Source of the DNA: Adiantum capillus-veneris | Taxonomy: Eukaryota > Streptophyta > Polypodiopsida > Polypodiales > Pteridaceae | Direction of reading: 5' to 3' | Assembly: GCA_014529385.2 (NCBI GenBank) | Contig: CM043967.1 | Location: 6,341,001 to 6,405,000 of the forward strand | DNA length: 64,000 nt | In this document: positions 10,604-22,538 of the stretch, piece by piece | Position numbering within the stretch: position 1 is the stretch's first letter | How the letters are laid out: every line of letters starts with the position of its first letter | Notes under the pieces: model-generated | Databases searched by the model: none | What the model was told of the DNA's origin: nothing | Seen by the model: the letters and a program-made list of their open reading frames with translations, nothing else | Translations under genes and position numbers: made by a program

Positions 10604-11353
10604 TGTTGGTGGATACGCTGCGACGGATGTCAGCACAGCGACAACTCACCTAACAAGATTTGTCAACTAAGGACGAAGCTCGACCCGCAGCCACGTGGAA
10701 GCAAGCATAGGGTGTCAACCTACGCTCGACCAACTATTGACTACTTCCTACAGAGGCCTCTACCCAATGTCTAAGCTACTGCCTTCAAGAGTACACAAGA
10801 GGAAATTTCCTACAATGCTTTCAAGAGCCAAATACCCATCAAATGTTCTCAAAACACTACGAACTTGAGGGAAATCCTATTAACACCAATAGGTCGCTCT
10901 CCCTAACGTCGAAGAACCAAAACTCCAACCCTAAACACTCGGTGCAAAATCACGTAAGATGTCTGCTCAAATTTTACAAGTCGATGTTTCCGAAAACTAA
11001 AGTGCCTAATGTGTAGCTCTACTCATTGCGAACACGTGGATATGCTGAGATGCAAAAACAAACAACGTATGCTCACCGAATCACCAGATATAGCTCGTGG
11101 GTGGATCTCACGAAGCCGGGCCATACACCTGCAATGTAGGTGTTGGCACGTAGCTCTCTTCGAGGGCAACATGCTGCACTTCTCTGCACTCAATTCCGAC
11201 CACCAGTGTGCGCGTAGCGTCAAGACAAAACTCTCACTCTCTCTCGTACACAGAGTACGCTCAACTCACACAGACAAAAACTTATAAAAAATGACAAAAG
11301 GTTTCTGTATTAAGGTCAAAAGTGGTATAAATACCTTACAATCTCAAACCCTA
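10604..11353 (-). mobile_element. G1 3' LTR
   Basis: A direct repeat of 28669-29369 with many substitutions and a deletion of about 50 bp in the other copy. It begins TGTTGGTGG on the plus strand. The opposite end in both copies is CTCAAACCCTA rather than a clear CA. The ORF3 reading frame runs up to within about 20 bp of it, and the ORF3 tail and polypurine tract seen in G2 are missing, so a small deletion at this junction is likely. GGTATAAATACC (about 11326-11337), only about 20-30 bp inside the LTR, could serve as a TATA element. Confidence 0.82.
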
Positions 11354-11375
11354 GAAACCGGTGTAGAAGGCTTCT

Positions 11376-14300
11376 TCAAAGGCCTGGAGATGGTACGAGG
11401 GAAAAAACATTATTCGCCTGATAGAGGGCATGTATCACCTCATGGGAAGGTTGAGCAGACAGTTCATAAGCACATCTATATGTGTCTTGGAAGAAGAATA
11501 TGTTGTCTATTGCCTGTCCAGGTTTAAAGATCTCAAAAACTGCCATAAGGGTTTTACAGATTTTCCTGAGCATGATGCAAGAAAGGTCAGGCGAGCCAGT
11601 GAACAATTTAATGGTGCCCGTTAGGGTTTTCACCATGTATTTCTCACTCATTCTCTCGCCTGCCTTCAAGCGTGGTAGCTTTGGGTAGTTGAGCCACATG
11701 GGGTGGCTTTTCTTCAACAGCTCTTGTTCTTTCCAGGTCCGCATCCTTGGTAGAGGGGTGCCTCTACCAGATGTACTAAATACTGTGGGTAGTTAGTTAG
11801 CCATGCCTTTCTCCATTTTGGCTGAGAGTCCATAATAAGCTTAACACCTTCTGGTTTGGAGATATCTTCTTTGTAAAGTGGCACTATCGGCTCCTCTTTA
11901 ATCCGCTTGTTTATTGTAGCAGCTTCATACTTGAGAAGAGGATATGGGAGTGAAGGTTGTAGCCATTCATGTCAAACGACATTTGCATCTAACTTCTGAA
12001 TGGTGATAGACTTCAATACCCTCTGCTTCCACTCCATTGCTTCTTTGGCGGTGTCTTTTATTGCCACTTCTATTGCCTTTTGTAGATTTTCTTCTTCTTC
12101 TTGTGTCAAATCTCGGGGCTCTTGGGATCGTCCCACAAGGATGTCCTCTTGCATTGTTGTGTCCCCACTAGATCTACCACATTGTCTATGTCAATTCCTT
12201 CCATTGTTGTTGGCCTTGTGCTCAAGTGTGGCTCTTCAATCTGTTGTTAGCCTTTCAACTCATCAATTTTCTTCTTATATGCTTTCTTTTCCTGTTCATC
12301 TTGATCCCTCATGTTCACTAAGAGGTCATTCAATTCAGCATTGGCTTTTTCAGCCTCTTCTAGCTTCCTCTTGGTGTCTTCATTTTTTGTTTGCATCCTC
12401 TTTATATCCTCGTCCATATTCTTTTTCAAGGCTGCTAGCTCATCTTTCATGGCCTTGTTCTCATTCTCCAAACGGCTTTGCATCACTAGGGAGCCCTCGG
12501 CCAGTATCAATCTTTGTCTCTTCTCTAGTGTCAACTCCTTTTGGAGTTCCTTCATCTGTTCTTCATATATATCATTATGTGAAGTAGTACTATTTGAGGG
12601 AGCAGCTCTGACTCTGCCCGTTTGGTGTCTTCATTTTTTGTTTGCATCCTCTTTATATCCTCGTTCATCTTCTTTTTCAAGGCTTCTAGCTCATCTTTCA
12701 TGGCCTTGTTCTCATCCTCCAAACGGCTTTGCATCACTAGGGAGCCCTCGGTCAGTATCAATTTTTGTCTCTTCTCTAGTGTCAACTCCTTTTGGAGTTC
12801 CTTCATATGTTCTTCATATATATCATTATCTGAAGTAGTACTAGTTGAGGGAGCAACTCTGACTCTGCCCGGAGATGCCCTTAGCCTCTGGATGGTCTGA
12901 TCTTTCACTTTCATTTGATCTTTTAGCTCTATAACTTTGTCCTGGCTTGCCTCATGTTCTAGCTCAGGTTTTTCCTTAGCATTCCTCAAAGTTTCCACTT
13001 CTTTGGACTCATCAGCAAGCTGGAGTGTCAAGTTGTCCCTTTCTTTCTCCGCATCCGTCAGTGATTTGCTGATTTTCTTGTACTCCTCCTCTGCTCTTTG
13101 AAGCTTTTGGTCTGCTGCTTGACTCTGACTTTCCATCTCTTCGCATCTTTTTAGTGCCGCGTCCAGATCGGCTTGCAGCTCGTCTTGCTTCTGTGTGTTC
13201 TCTTGGTCCTGCTTTTGCAGCGAGTCCACCTCGGCTTTTATTTGAACTTCATTTTCTTTGAGATTATCAATTTCAATCTCAGTGGCCATAGACCTTGCTC
13301 TGAGCCTAGTGAGTCTTTGCATCACCTCATCCCAATCATTGGCTTGTGGCTGTAAATCCACTATATCTATGGCCATTTCCTTCAACTCCACCAATCGAGG
13401 GCTCATCATATATTCTTTGGGCCTAGTGCTAGACAACTCAAAAGATGCATTAGCTGCCTCTTCTCGAGAGTATCCAGCAGCTAGTAGATCAAGAAATATT
13501 CTATAGTTTTTTTCTTCTGCATCTGGCTTCTCATCTTTTGGTTCAACTTCTGCCCTCTGCTCTTCCTCTTTGTTCTTCTCTTCCTTAGAGTCTTGTTTCC
13601 CATCAGATTTGTTCGACTCCTCAGTTTGTTGGGTTTGAGGAGGACTAGGAAGAGGTGGTGATGGTGGAGGGCTGGATTCTCGGCTTGATGGTGGGGTTAG
13701 TTGCTTCTTCTTGAAGTCCCGATCAGCCTTTGTTTTCCTCTCTCTTTCTTGGCCTTCCTGCTCTTCTAGCAGCTACCGGTATGTTTGGGATATTCTCAGC
13801 TGTAGCATCTAGGATCTCTAAATTCTTTATATAATCTTCAAAGCGATCCCTTTGAGTCCTTAGAGATGATCCAGACATAGCCTCAAGTCAGGGCTTCCAT
13901 AATTCGCTCAGATCCCCTTTTAGCGCTCTCTTAGCTCTGAAACTCTCCATTAGTCTTTCCAGTCTTGCTGCTTTCTGTGACTTTGTTTCCTTTACTGGCA
14001 CCTGTAGAGTTTCTTTTTTTCCCTTCTTGGGATCTGGCGGCTCTTCTAGCACTGTCTCAAAATGGCACTTCAACCTTGTAGCTACCCTTGGAGCCTTAGG
14101 AGGCTCTTCTTCTTTGTCTTCCTTCAGCTTGAGCCAATCATTTTGGGAGGGAGGTAGAGGCCAATTTCCCTTGGCATGCAATGCTCCATAGACGACTTTG
14201 GTTATCAATTCACCAGGTACAACATAAGAAGGATTTTTGGTCCCCATTTTCACAAGGTTGTCGTGAATGTAAGCGGCATAGTTTATCTCCCTCGGGCGGC

Positions 14301-14952
14301 TCTTCTGCATTGCCCAAGTGAAAGTGGTGGCAATAGCTCCAGGTGGAATCCTGTATTTCTGTGGCCGCTTGGTACACATGTGGAAGTACTGATTGTATAG
14401 TTAGCTCATGATGGCAACCTTCAGGTTTGCAATATCTTCAAATGTATAGTTATTTTTCTTCTCTGAGTAGACCTTAATGTCATCTTGACTCTTAGTCACA
14501 CCGTCTCCTTTGTTAGAGAGGTCAAGTGCTGCTGCCACCACCTTCTCTGTGATGACAATCATGGTATTAGGCTTGCCTTGCAGATCTGTAACTCTGGCTA
14601 TGCCATCCTCTTTGATTGTGGTGACAAATTCCCACACTCTTTTAACATCAATCCCTACTGGCAAGGCTTGAAAGTAATTGTGGAGATCCAGTTTCTCCAA
14701 GTATTCCCCCATCTTGCTCCTGACAAATTCATTGAGCTCTTGAGGGATCATGGGTAGCTCTACTACATTTCCCTCCGGATCTTTAAACACTCCTTGGTAG
14801 ATTCTCAGATCATTGGTTTCTAGTAGGTCATGATGAATCCAAGTCCTTGTGGGCTTCAGGGTTCCCTCTGGGATAACAAAAGGCTCCACTTCTTCTAAGT
14901 AATCCTTGATAGTCATCCTCTTCTTCTTTGCAGGTGACTTTGTGGCTGCCAT
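11376..14952 (-). pseudogene. G1 ORF3: large coiled-coil protein in the env position, broken
   Basis: It starts ATG at 14952 (MAATKSPAKKKR, a basic start). The N-terminal block of about 350 residues (14952-13888) contains one stop at 14401. Its spacing resembles the 'putative plant transposon protein' / plant-mobile-type domain, but that is only an impression. Next come a Lys/Glu- and Pro-rich spacer (about 13860-13500), a long heptad-rich coiled coil (13436-12247), a linker, and a conserved C-terminal domain (about 11750-11376) with LNYPKLP, YMVKTLTG and PDLSCIMLRKICK. A 1-nt shift near the end still shows AFEEAFYTGF, shared with G2. A tandem duplication of about 250 bp (12372-12880) breaks the frame. 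No signal peptide or transmembrane segment is seen, so it is not a classical envelope. The family is also present in G2 and G3. Function unknown. Confidence 0.75.
12372..12880 (-). repeat. Tandem duplication inside the ORF3 coiled coil
   Basis: Two copies offset by about 254 bp (about 12372-12619 and 12624-12880) encode the same coiled-coil stretch (MKELQKELTLEKRQ, and NKAMKDEL further on). An offset of 254 is not a multiple of three, so the duplication shifts the ORF3 frame. The copies differ at several bases, so it is not recent. Confidence 0.85.
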
Positions 14953-17580
14953 GGATCTTGTTGCACTCAGTAGTCCAAAGTTAACGTTTTTTTACAGATT
15001 AGCTGATAAACTAAGTTCTGACTACCCGAATGACTTGAAAATTGAAATAAGAACTCAAAAGGGACTAGGGAAACCATGCATGTGCCCACAATAGGTTTTT
15101 GGCTGAAAAAATAAGCATGTAGACATCCTACGCGTAGGATGTCTACCTTCTCTGATTTTGATGAAACTTGACAGGCTTGTGGCCCTTGACTTGTGCAACA
15201 TGGCTATGTACTTGGAATTTGGTTTGGACATCAAAAAGTGCAATTTTGAGCAAATTTAGGCTTTTGGCTCACAAAAATGGGTAGGATGTCCTATATGGAT
15301 GGCAAATGATATTCAATTGGGTTGAAATTTGATATATAGGCTTCTTATACCATGTAAAAGACTCCCATGAAGTCAATTCCTGCACAAAAGGTCAATATGA
15401 CCCTGGAGACATCCTACGCGTAGGATGTCTCTTTTCTCAGAATGACTTGATTTTGGTTTTGTGGGTAGCCCTTAGCATGTAGAACATGGCATTGGTGTTG
15501 TTAGGAGCATGTGTAGTGTTTTTAGGCTCAGAAAAGTGCATCTTGGAGGTTTTGGGGGCCAAATGTGATGGGTCTAACTTGAAATTTGATATATGAGCTT
15601 GTGAAGATGTTATAAAGATATCTGGAACTCAAAAACACCAACTGGAGGTCAAATAGGGCATTTCGACATCCTACGCGTAGGATGTCTATTTCATTATTTT
15701 TCATATGTGACTCCACTGTTAGCTTGGCAATGTGATAATGAGTATATTGTGCAAGTTTCATGTGATTTGGACTAGTTTTGGTAGGTCTATGACCCTTTAT
15801 TGACTCTATGCTCTGACTTTCCGTTTTTTAATGCATATGAGGTCAACTCTTGTCCAAAGGTGATGAAACTTGATGGCTAGCATGTATAAGCTATGTAGAA
15901 GTTGTGTATGAGGTGAGATAGTGATTTTGGTGCCCAAACATGGCCTTGAGACATCCTACATGTAGGATGTCTCCTGATGAATTATTTTGGAGAAATGCTA
16001 CTAGTGTATGCCCTTAGCCCCCTTGAGTTCCTTTTAAGCCTTATTTCAATAAAAAAAAGTCAAAAAGATAGATAGAAACTCCCTGTTTGGCTTTCAGAGC
16101 CTTTGAGTCATTTTTTGACTCTTGGAGTGCTTTTCGACGATGAAATTTCTTGATGTCAGTCTACATAGCTTTATGGTTCCTTGGGGAACCTTGCCATATG
16201 GTTTTTGTTGGCTTTGGCTTCATTGAAGCTCCGTTTGGCGATTTGTCGCTCTGGAAGTGCCCATGATTGTGTTCGCATGCCGTCGATGACTTGTGGTGGT
16301 CTACCCCCATAGGACTTGGTTGTTGATGGTCTAGGAAAGCCGCTAATGAAGTTTGGTGGCAAAAGGACATCCGGCTTGGCAGTGAGAGCTAGTTGACGCT
16401 TTGTGTGTCTGATGCCGTTTTTGAAGCTTAGTCCCGCTTCTGGTCGCCTTATGGCCATGTTGGCTATATAGCCTTGTAGAGCATGTCGAGATGCTCCTAC
16501 CCATGAGTTTTGGTAGCATTTGGGCGACTTTCCACCGACTTACCACTGGGTGGCCTCTTGCAAGGCTCTAGAAGTTAGGGTTTTTTCCAATGGTTTTTTG
16601 CCGCCTTTGTGCTTTCAAGAGTGGTATCCTATGCTAGGGTAAACCCCCAATGAAGCCTTATTTCTTTTGGGTTAGCCGTTAGGTGGCCACCTCTACCTGT
16701 AGGTCTCTACTGCTGCTCGTTCCCCATGTGAACCCTACACTAGTTTTCGCGACAAAACATCAAACATACGCGAAAATCTCAAGGTGGTGAGCCTACCTCT
16801 CATATCTGGAGCCTGTCGGGTGGTCGTGCACGTCGTAGAAGCAGCTGGAAGTCCGGTTCGCTCTAGGTGGCTAGAGCTCTCTCTCAAGAAGGAAGTAGTA
16901 GAAGTGAGCTCTAAGTGAAGTGAAAAAATCTTATAATGGGGGTCCCCGGACCACTTTCTATGAAATTTAACATGTGTTCCCAACTTCTTGCGAGATGCGG
17001 TTTAGGCTTGAAAAGTTCTTGATTTGGACTCCGTTTGCCCAGTTTCCAAGAAATTTGACGTTTCGGTCAAAATCTGGCCAAAACACGCCTTCCGTTCCAT
17101 TCACATAATTGCACCCGCATTGTACCATAGGTTGTCCTATAGTCACTGATTATCCCCATATTTTTTGTTTTTCATTACGACCATATTTCACCTGCTTTTT
17201 GTATTTTTGAAGTTTTTCTGTCAATAATTAGTAAAATTAAAAAGAAAATAGCAAAATAAACCCAAAAAATTCCCAAAAATCACAATAACTCAAAAACATC
17301 ACTGCAAAACACTATGTATACTCACATGCAATTTTTATGGCCGGATTTCTTTGTTTTACCAATATTTTGCCCGAAAAATGGCTATTTTTACATATATACA
17401 CACACGTAGAGGCCTAATTTGGCATTTGGTCCCATATATTTGTAGATTCGTGTTGTATAAGGACAAATGTACTTAGGTTAGTCCCGAAAATTTTGCAATC
17501 AAATGAAAACCCTTCAAAATAGTCAAAAAACATGCCCTTTTTTGCTCCTTTCACCTTCATTGGGTCCGCATTGAGAATGC
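14953..17580 (-). other. G1 region between pol and ORF3, with a palindrome array
   Basis: About 2.6 kb with no credible coding sequence. It carries four 24-bp palindromes in the 15.1-16.0 kb part. Around 16.08-17.0 kb, patches such as CCTTTGAGYCRTTTTTTG resemble the equivalent G2 region (41.2-41.9 kb), so the interval is homologous between the two elements even though their palindromes differ in sequence. It could carry a promoter, a splice acceptor or packaging signals for ORF3; nothing in the sequence decides which. Confidence 0.7.
15121..15972. repeat. Array of four 24-bp palindromes (downstream set, G1)
   Basis: The half-site AGACATCCTACG is followed by its reverse complement. Copies: 15121-15144 (perfect), 15407-15430 (perfect), 15664-15687 (one arm change) and 15949-15972 (centre CATG instead of CGCG, still a perfect palindrome). 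An extra half-site, GTAGGATGTCC, is near 15282. Spacing is about 257-286 bp, which suggests a decayed tandem repeat with one palindrome per unit. Confidence 0.93.
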
Positions 17581-17593
17581 CTCCCCCCTCCTA
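17581..17593 (-). other. G1 internal polypurine tract after pol
   Basis: The minus strand reads GGAGGGGGGAGGC. A tract of this kind normally sits just before the 3' LTR and primes plus-strand synthesis. Here it precedes the region between pol and ORF3. G2 has GGAGGGGTGGAAG in the same place (about 42400-42412). Confidence 0.6.
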
Positions 17594-18204
17594 GTCGGAT
17601 TCCTCCCCGACGACAAGGTATCGCCTCGGGGTATGTGCTGTGCATGGGTTAAAAATTGTGCTAATGTGCGGCCTTGTAATGTGGCCCTATTTGATGCATA
17701 CTCAGTCAATGCATGGAAAAATCATTGTTGTGCGAGAGGAGGGAATAAGCAAGATGATTATTGGCATTCGACGTCGAGGTTTCCTGTTTGTTGTTGATTT
17801 GATTGGCGGATTTTCTTTGCAAGTAAAAATTGTAACTCTACGGCTCTTTGTTTGATCATCTTTTTTGCAAAAGTTGCGTGGTTTGCCTTACTGTCGATAT
17901 GGTCGTGGTTGTTTTCATGGATGTAAGTGTCATGTCCGTTGTAGCTATAATCTTATTCTCTGTTAATTGCACTTTGGAGTTTTTTTGTGGAGGCTTTTGT
18001 AGGTTTATTGCCTCGTCCTTGGTCGTCATTGATGTTCTACTGATCGGCACCCACATAGATCAGTTTGCCGGTTTCATATGTAGTCAGTGTCTGGCTGCTG
18101 GTGTTTCTTGTACTGAAGGGATTTCCTGTTGCTTTGGTTTTGGGATCCAAATGCGAGTCGCATTTAAGTGATTACTGAGCATTCTCTTTGGGATCATATC
18201 TTTT
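17594..18204 (-). pseudogene. G1 pol C-terminal tail
   Basis: A decayed coding tail between the second retropepsin and the purine tract. It shares short blocks with G2 (ATTCGACGTCGAGGTTT in G1 and TTTCGATGTCGAGGTTT in G2, plus strand), so pol probably continued through it. No domain is recognised. Confidence 0.5.
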
Positions 18205-18966
18205 TTATTCCCTTGGTTGTTGGTTTAACTGTGTACTTCTGTTGTTGTATTGTGGTTTGTATGCCATGTCACCTCTATCCTTCTCTACCCATACTTGTTT
18301 TCTGCATGTTGCTAACCTTGATCTATTCACTGTTGTCTGTGTTGTCTTATTTTTATAGTGAACATGGTTGGCAGTTTCCTTGTTGTTCTCCATGGGTATC
18401 GTGTTGTGCTTTATTGGCACCCATCCTTTTTGTTCTTTATCCAGTGATGTGGGTGCTATCATCTGATTCCTTCGGGTTGTCTGAGCAAAGGCTACCACCT
18501 GTTGAAGTTTGACTGTATCCGAATTCCAATCTACCTGCACATTATACTCTTTCTGCCAAGGTTGGCTCAACAACATGGGGTGTAGTGTGCTCGCATCCTC
18601 AACCACATAAAATTTGTGGGGGTAAACATATTGATGTATTTGTACATGCAATATCGTCCAGCCCAATGTTCCTAGCAAATGTGATGTACTACTTTCCATC
18701 ATTTTTTGAGTAGGATGTAGTTGATCTTCGAGCTTGAGCTGTTTATATAATTTGTAAGAGATCAGATTTGCTTGAGCTCCGGAATCAAGCAATGCCGTTG
18801 ATTCAACTTGATTGCTACCCACTTTGACTGCAATTATTGGTTCCACTGTGTCTTCACCAAAATTCGTTAATCGAATAGCATTTATTCGCAACAGTGATCC
18901 ACTTTGTTGTTGTTGTCGTAGAAGCCTTCTTTTTGCAATGCGTTCTTTTGCTTCTTCTCGTACCCT
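18205..18966 (-). pseudogene. G1 second retropepsin-like domain, downstream of integrase
   Basis: It is continuous with the integrase C-terminus after one stop (about 18967). It reads a basic linker, then a beta-rich stretch with the aspartic protease signature LLDSGAQANLIS; the catalytic DSG codons are at 18778-18786. About 70 residues on, HPMLLSQPWQKEYNVQVDW resembles the ILG-x-PW-x-x-x-x-x flap/C-terminal pattern of retroelement proteases. The upstream protease of the same element has its own DSG at 22870-22878, so this is a second copy. G2 has the equivalent at 43098-43560. It might be an autonomous protease for ORF3 processing, or a gag-like fold relic. The homology is clear, the role is inferred. 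Confidence 0.78.
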
Positions 18967-19952
18967 CTATTTCTCCTTCATCCGTTGTTTTTCTTGATGG
19001 ATTTGTTGAAGCATATTCTGTGTTAGTGGTAAATGATACTTTTTTAACCAACACCCACTAATCCAATTTGGCATTTCTTCTCTTGCCAATGTAGCAAGTT
19101 TGACAGCTCCACTTTGTGATAAGTCACTAATCACAAAGGGTCCTGTCCCTCGCTTTTTAAGTTTTTTGGTATGTTGCTTCAAAGTATAAACAAGTACATA
19201 ATCACCTCTTTTGAACTCTTTCATACGCACATGCTTGTCAACAAAATCTTTTTGTCTTCTCTTTTTAGCATAGATCAAAGCTACAGCTCTCAGTCGAAGT
19301 TCATCTAGCTTTTCAAGATCGTCTATTCTTGAAGAGAGCTCATGTCCTGTCCATTCTAAGCATTTCGCTACTCGTAGAGTTGGAACTAAAAACTCTATGG
19401 GTAATATAGCGTTTAGACCAAACACCATGTTGTACGGTGTTGTTCCCATTGATATTTTGTAAGCTACCTTGTATGCCCATACTATTGAGTGTAATTGTTG
19501 ATCCCAGTCTGTCCTTGACTATGATACAATTTTAGTCAAAACAGTGCATAGTGTTTTATTTGTGGCCTCAGCTTGTTCATTTGCCTGTGGATGATATGGA
19601 GCAGATTTTCTACGTATGACCATGAATTCCTCTAGTAGATATTCAATGACTTCATTAAGAAAATGTGTTCCTCAATCACTAACAATTTCTATTGTTAATC
19701 CGTATCGTACAAAGACACCGGTCGTTTGGCACTACATATAGTACAATTGGTAACATAAGCATGTGAGTCAGTATACATAGTTGGCCAATAAACTCGTAAG
19801 TGTTTCAATCTTTGGTGTGTTTTCATTGTTGAACAATGAAATGCACAATCCTGGATTTGTGCTTCTTCAAGATAACACTCGAATTCCTCTGGATTTATAC
19901 ATAATCGTAGAATTTGGTCCGAGCCTAGATGGTACATTCGTCCTGCAATCAA
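18967..19952 (-). pseudogene. G1 integrase, internally deleted
   Basis: The N-terminal part (19952-19700) has a zinc-binding pattern ending CTIC. The sequence then jumps at about 19695 to the region before the second catalytic Asp (a VRYGL and EIVSD-type block, followed by a stop), HPQAN and the C-terminal domain. The first catalytic Asp and the second zinc motif present in G2 are missing, so the enzyme would be dead. The C-terminal block has RMKEFKRGDYVLVY and KRGTGPFVISD, typical of the Ty3 integrase C-terminal domain. No chromodomain is seen after it. Confidence 0.8.
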
Positions 19953-19982
19953 CTGAAAATTTTTTGTTTGTCGAAATGTTTG

Positions 19983-20544
19983 TTATTTGGATCTGTCTTC
20001 CTTGTTATCAAATCTACCTCCAAAGGAAAGAATGGTAACAATTTCCTGAGACCATTTGGGTATCATTTCAATATTGAAAAGATAAGCATCAGGTATGTCA
20101 TTTTCTACTCCTTCAAGAGCTTCCCCGTTTTGTAGCCTTGAAAGATGATCCGCCCGTAGATGAGTTTTACCCTTTTTTACTACCACTGTGAAGTCAAACT
20201 CTAGCAATATAATAAACAAGCGTACAATTCTCCCAGTATTGCTAGATACAAAAGAGCTTGATGATCTGTAAAGAACACAAATTTGTTTGCAAGCAAGTAC
20301 TGCCGAAATTTCTTTACAGCATAAATCATTCCTAATCCCTCTCTTTCAGTGGTGGTGTAGTTCTTTTCTGCACTATTTAGCTGTTGGCTCGCATAACAAA
20401 CTGGGAAATCCATTGTTCCGTCTCCAGGTTGAGCCAGAATACTCCCAATTGCATATGCAGATGCATCAATGTGAACATGGAATATCTTTTCCCAATCTGG
20501 TGCTTTAAGTACAGGTGCTGATACAAGTTTTCCTTAAGCTTTTG
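19983..20544 (-). pseudogene. G1 RNase H domain
   Basis: Blocks in two frames: MDFPVCYASQQLNSAEKNYT and EREGLGMIYAVKKFRQYL (20413 down), FFTDHQALLYL, and the C-terminal KKGKTHLRADHLSRLQNG (about 20180-20130). These match the Ty3 RNase H order. Frameshifts occur near 20500 and 20200. The domain degrades the RNA strand of the RNA:DNA hybrid during reverse transcription. Confidence 0.8.
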
Positions 20545-21449
20545 GAATGAAGTTTCACACTCCTCAGTCCAGTCAAAATTGTCTAATAAGCGATATAGTG
20601 GTTGTGCAATGACTGCATACATATATATGAATCTTCGATAATATCCACAGTGTCCCATGAAAGATTGTACTTGTTTGACATTAATAGGACTGGGAAAGTC
20701 TACTATGACTCTAATTTTGTCTAGGTCAGTGGTTATGCCATTTCTTGAGACAATATGTCCTAAGATGCGGCCTTGCCTAACCATAAAAATGCACTTTTCT
20801 AGGTTGAGACAGATTCAATATGTTCTGCACTTCTCAAATACCTTTTGTAGATGGTCAATATGTTCTTCTCGTATAAGAGAGTGGACACAGAGATCATCCA
20901 TATATATTTCTAAGAATATTCTAAGGTATTCTTTGAACGCATGAGTCATTAACCTTTGGAAGGTAGCTGGGGCATTGGTTAGGCCAAATGGCATAACTCT
21001 ATACGCATATATTCCCCACTCTGTGGCAAATGCTATTTTGTGTTGATCCTCTATTAAAATTTCCAATTGGCTATACCCCGACAACCCATCTAAAAAGGAA
21101 TAAGCCCGTTTTCCAGCCACCCTCTCAAGCACATGTTCTGTGATCGGCAAGGGATAATTATCCCTTATTGTGGCTGCGTTCACTTTTTTGAGGTTCACAC
21201 ACACACACGCAACTTTTCGTTATTTTTGGGGACAACCACAATGGGTGACACCCAATTTGTATAATCGATTTCATAGATGAATTCAACATCCATCAACTTG
21301 TCAATCTTCTCTTTGATTCGTTTAGCGAATGTGTCATTATATGTGTAAGGACGTTGTTTGCAAGGTTTGGCATCTGATTTCAAAGGAATTGTATGTTGGC
21401 ATATCGATGGATCAACTCCTTTGAGGTCTTTGTAGGACCATGCAAACAC
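20545..21449 (-). pseudogene. G1 reverse transcriptase
   Basis: Starts near FAWSYKDLKGVDPSICQHTI (21449 down), then VSPIVVVPKN, VNLKKVNAATIRDNYPLPI, FLDGLSGYSQL, MPFGLTNAPATFQRLM and the catalytic YMDD (20893-20904), then ILGHIVSRNGI and FMGHCGYYRRFI. It is broken by a frameshift near 21200 and a stop near 20815. All catalytic motifs remain legible, unlike in G2. The sequence type is Ty3/gypsy. Confidence 0.88.
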
Positions 21450-21515
21450 ATCTTTAGTCTTCTTGAGAAGTTGTGTTATCCTTTCTTCTTCTTCAGACTC
21501 TAAATCATTTGCTAT

Positions 21516-22538
21516 TTAGACAGGCTGAGGCTCTTCGCCTGGCATAGCGAGGTCTATCCGTTTTGCATTTCTTGACCCATCGTAAGATTCCTGGTTTATT
21601 CTTTCCCTTACTGGTGGTGTCATTATGATTTTTCTGTCTTGGATGGTGAATTTTTTATAATGGGATGGTACATTCATGTTTCCTTTTTCTGAATCCTCCT
21701 TACCATCACTTTCTCCCTCAGTAGTCCATACCTCTCGTAACAACCGTTTTAGTTCTTGGTATTTCTTTTTACGCTCCATTTTGGTCCACTCTGGATCTTT
21801 TGTCTTTTCCTGTTTTGATTGTTGAGATTTTCGTGATTTTGTTTCTGTTTTAGTCTTTCGTGCTTCTTTTATTTCCTCATGTGTCCTTTCCCTTCGAACT
21901 CTTGAGAATCTTCCTGATATTTGGTCTTTTACACAATCCTCTGCCTTGACAAGCATTAGATAGTGAGTTTTATCTTTTATCCTGGGCATCAGGTTCTCTC
22001 TAATTTTGTTTTCTGCTCTTTTTTTTCTATAGCGTTCCTGGCGTCTATGCTGTTGGTTTGCAAAATCATAAAACTTGATATTCGCGGTTGTCTCCCCATG
22101 CTCGCTTGAGCTGTCTGAACAGTCGTTATTTGCATCATTATTTAACGCCAGATGATCAGTGGAGTCATAAAAATCTTCTTGTTCTGGTGAGTCTACATTC
22201 TCATCTCCTGTTGATATAAGGCTTACCATGTAATAGGGTAGCACATCATAGCCATCCTTATCACAAAATTTTTTTGTTGGGCTATCTGTAATGGTACAGA
22301 CATCCAATGTTGCTAGTATGTGTTCCCATTCCATAGGTTCTAAGGCATCTTCGGGAAAAGGTTCCGGAATGTAATCCTTGTCCTCAATAGCTCTTTCTAA
22401 GACACATTCCTCTCTCTTTAAGCTCCCACAATGTGAAGCTCCGCACATCCATAGCTCTTTTCTCTGCCCTAACCATGCTGGGAGTTCAGACCCTGCCAAT
22501 GTAGCTGAATCAAACTCTTCCACTCGTGTCTGGTTCAC
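21516..22538 (-). pseudogene. G1 linker between protease and RT
   Basis: An open stretch of about 340 codons with no recognised enzyme motif. It contains WMCGASHCGSLKREEC, the acidic PEPFPEDALEPMEW, a very basic coiled-coil-like middle (about 22030-21750) and VPSHYKKFTIQDRKII before the RT. G2 keeps the same blocks in the same order (47769-46600), which argues for a real functional linker rather than random open sequence. Confidence 0.72.

Noticed and set aside
12000-12900. Plus-strand Ser/Phe-rich frames (195, 175 and 92 codons)
   Set aside because: They are antisense shadows of the Lys/Glu-rich ORF3 coiled coil; the minus strand has the conserved protein.
11376-14952. ORF3 as a true envelope glycoprotein
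   Set aside because: No signal peptide, transmembrane segment, cysteine pattern or furin-like site is visible; long coiled coils alone are not sufficient.
15121-15972. Palindromes as transcription terminators
   Set aside because: No T-run follows them and they recur in the leader upstream of gag, where termination would abolish expression.
17640-18512. Plus-strand hydrophobic frames with apparent membrane segments
   Set aside because: They are antisense to the pol tail and second protease, whose minus-strand frame has a recognisable motif and a G2 counterpart.
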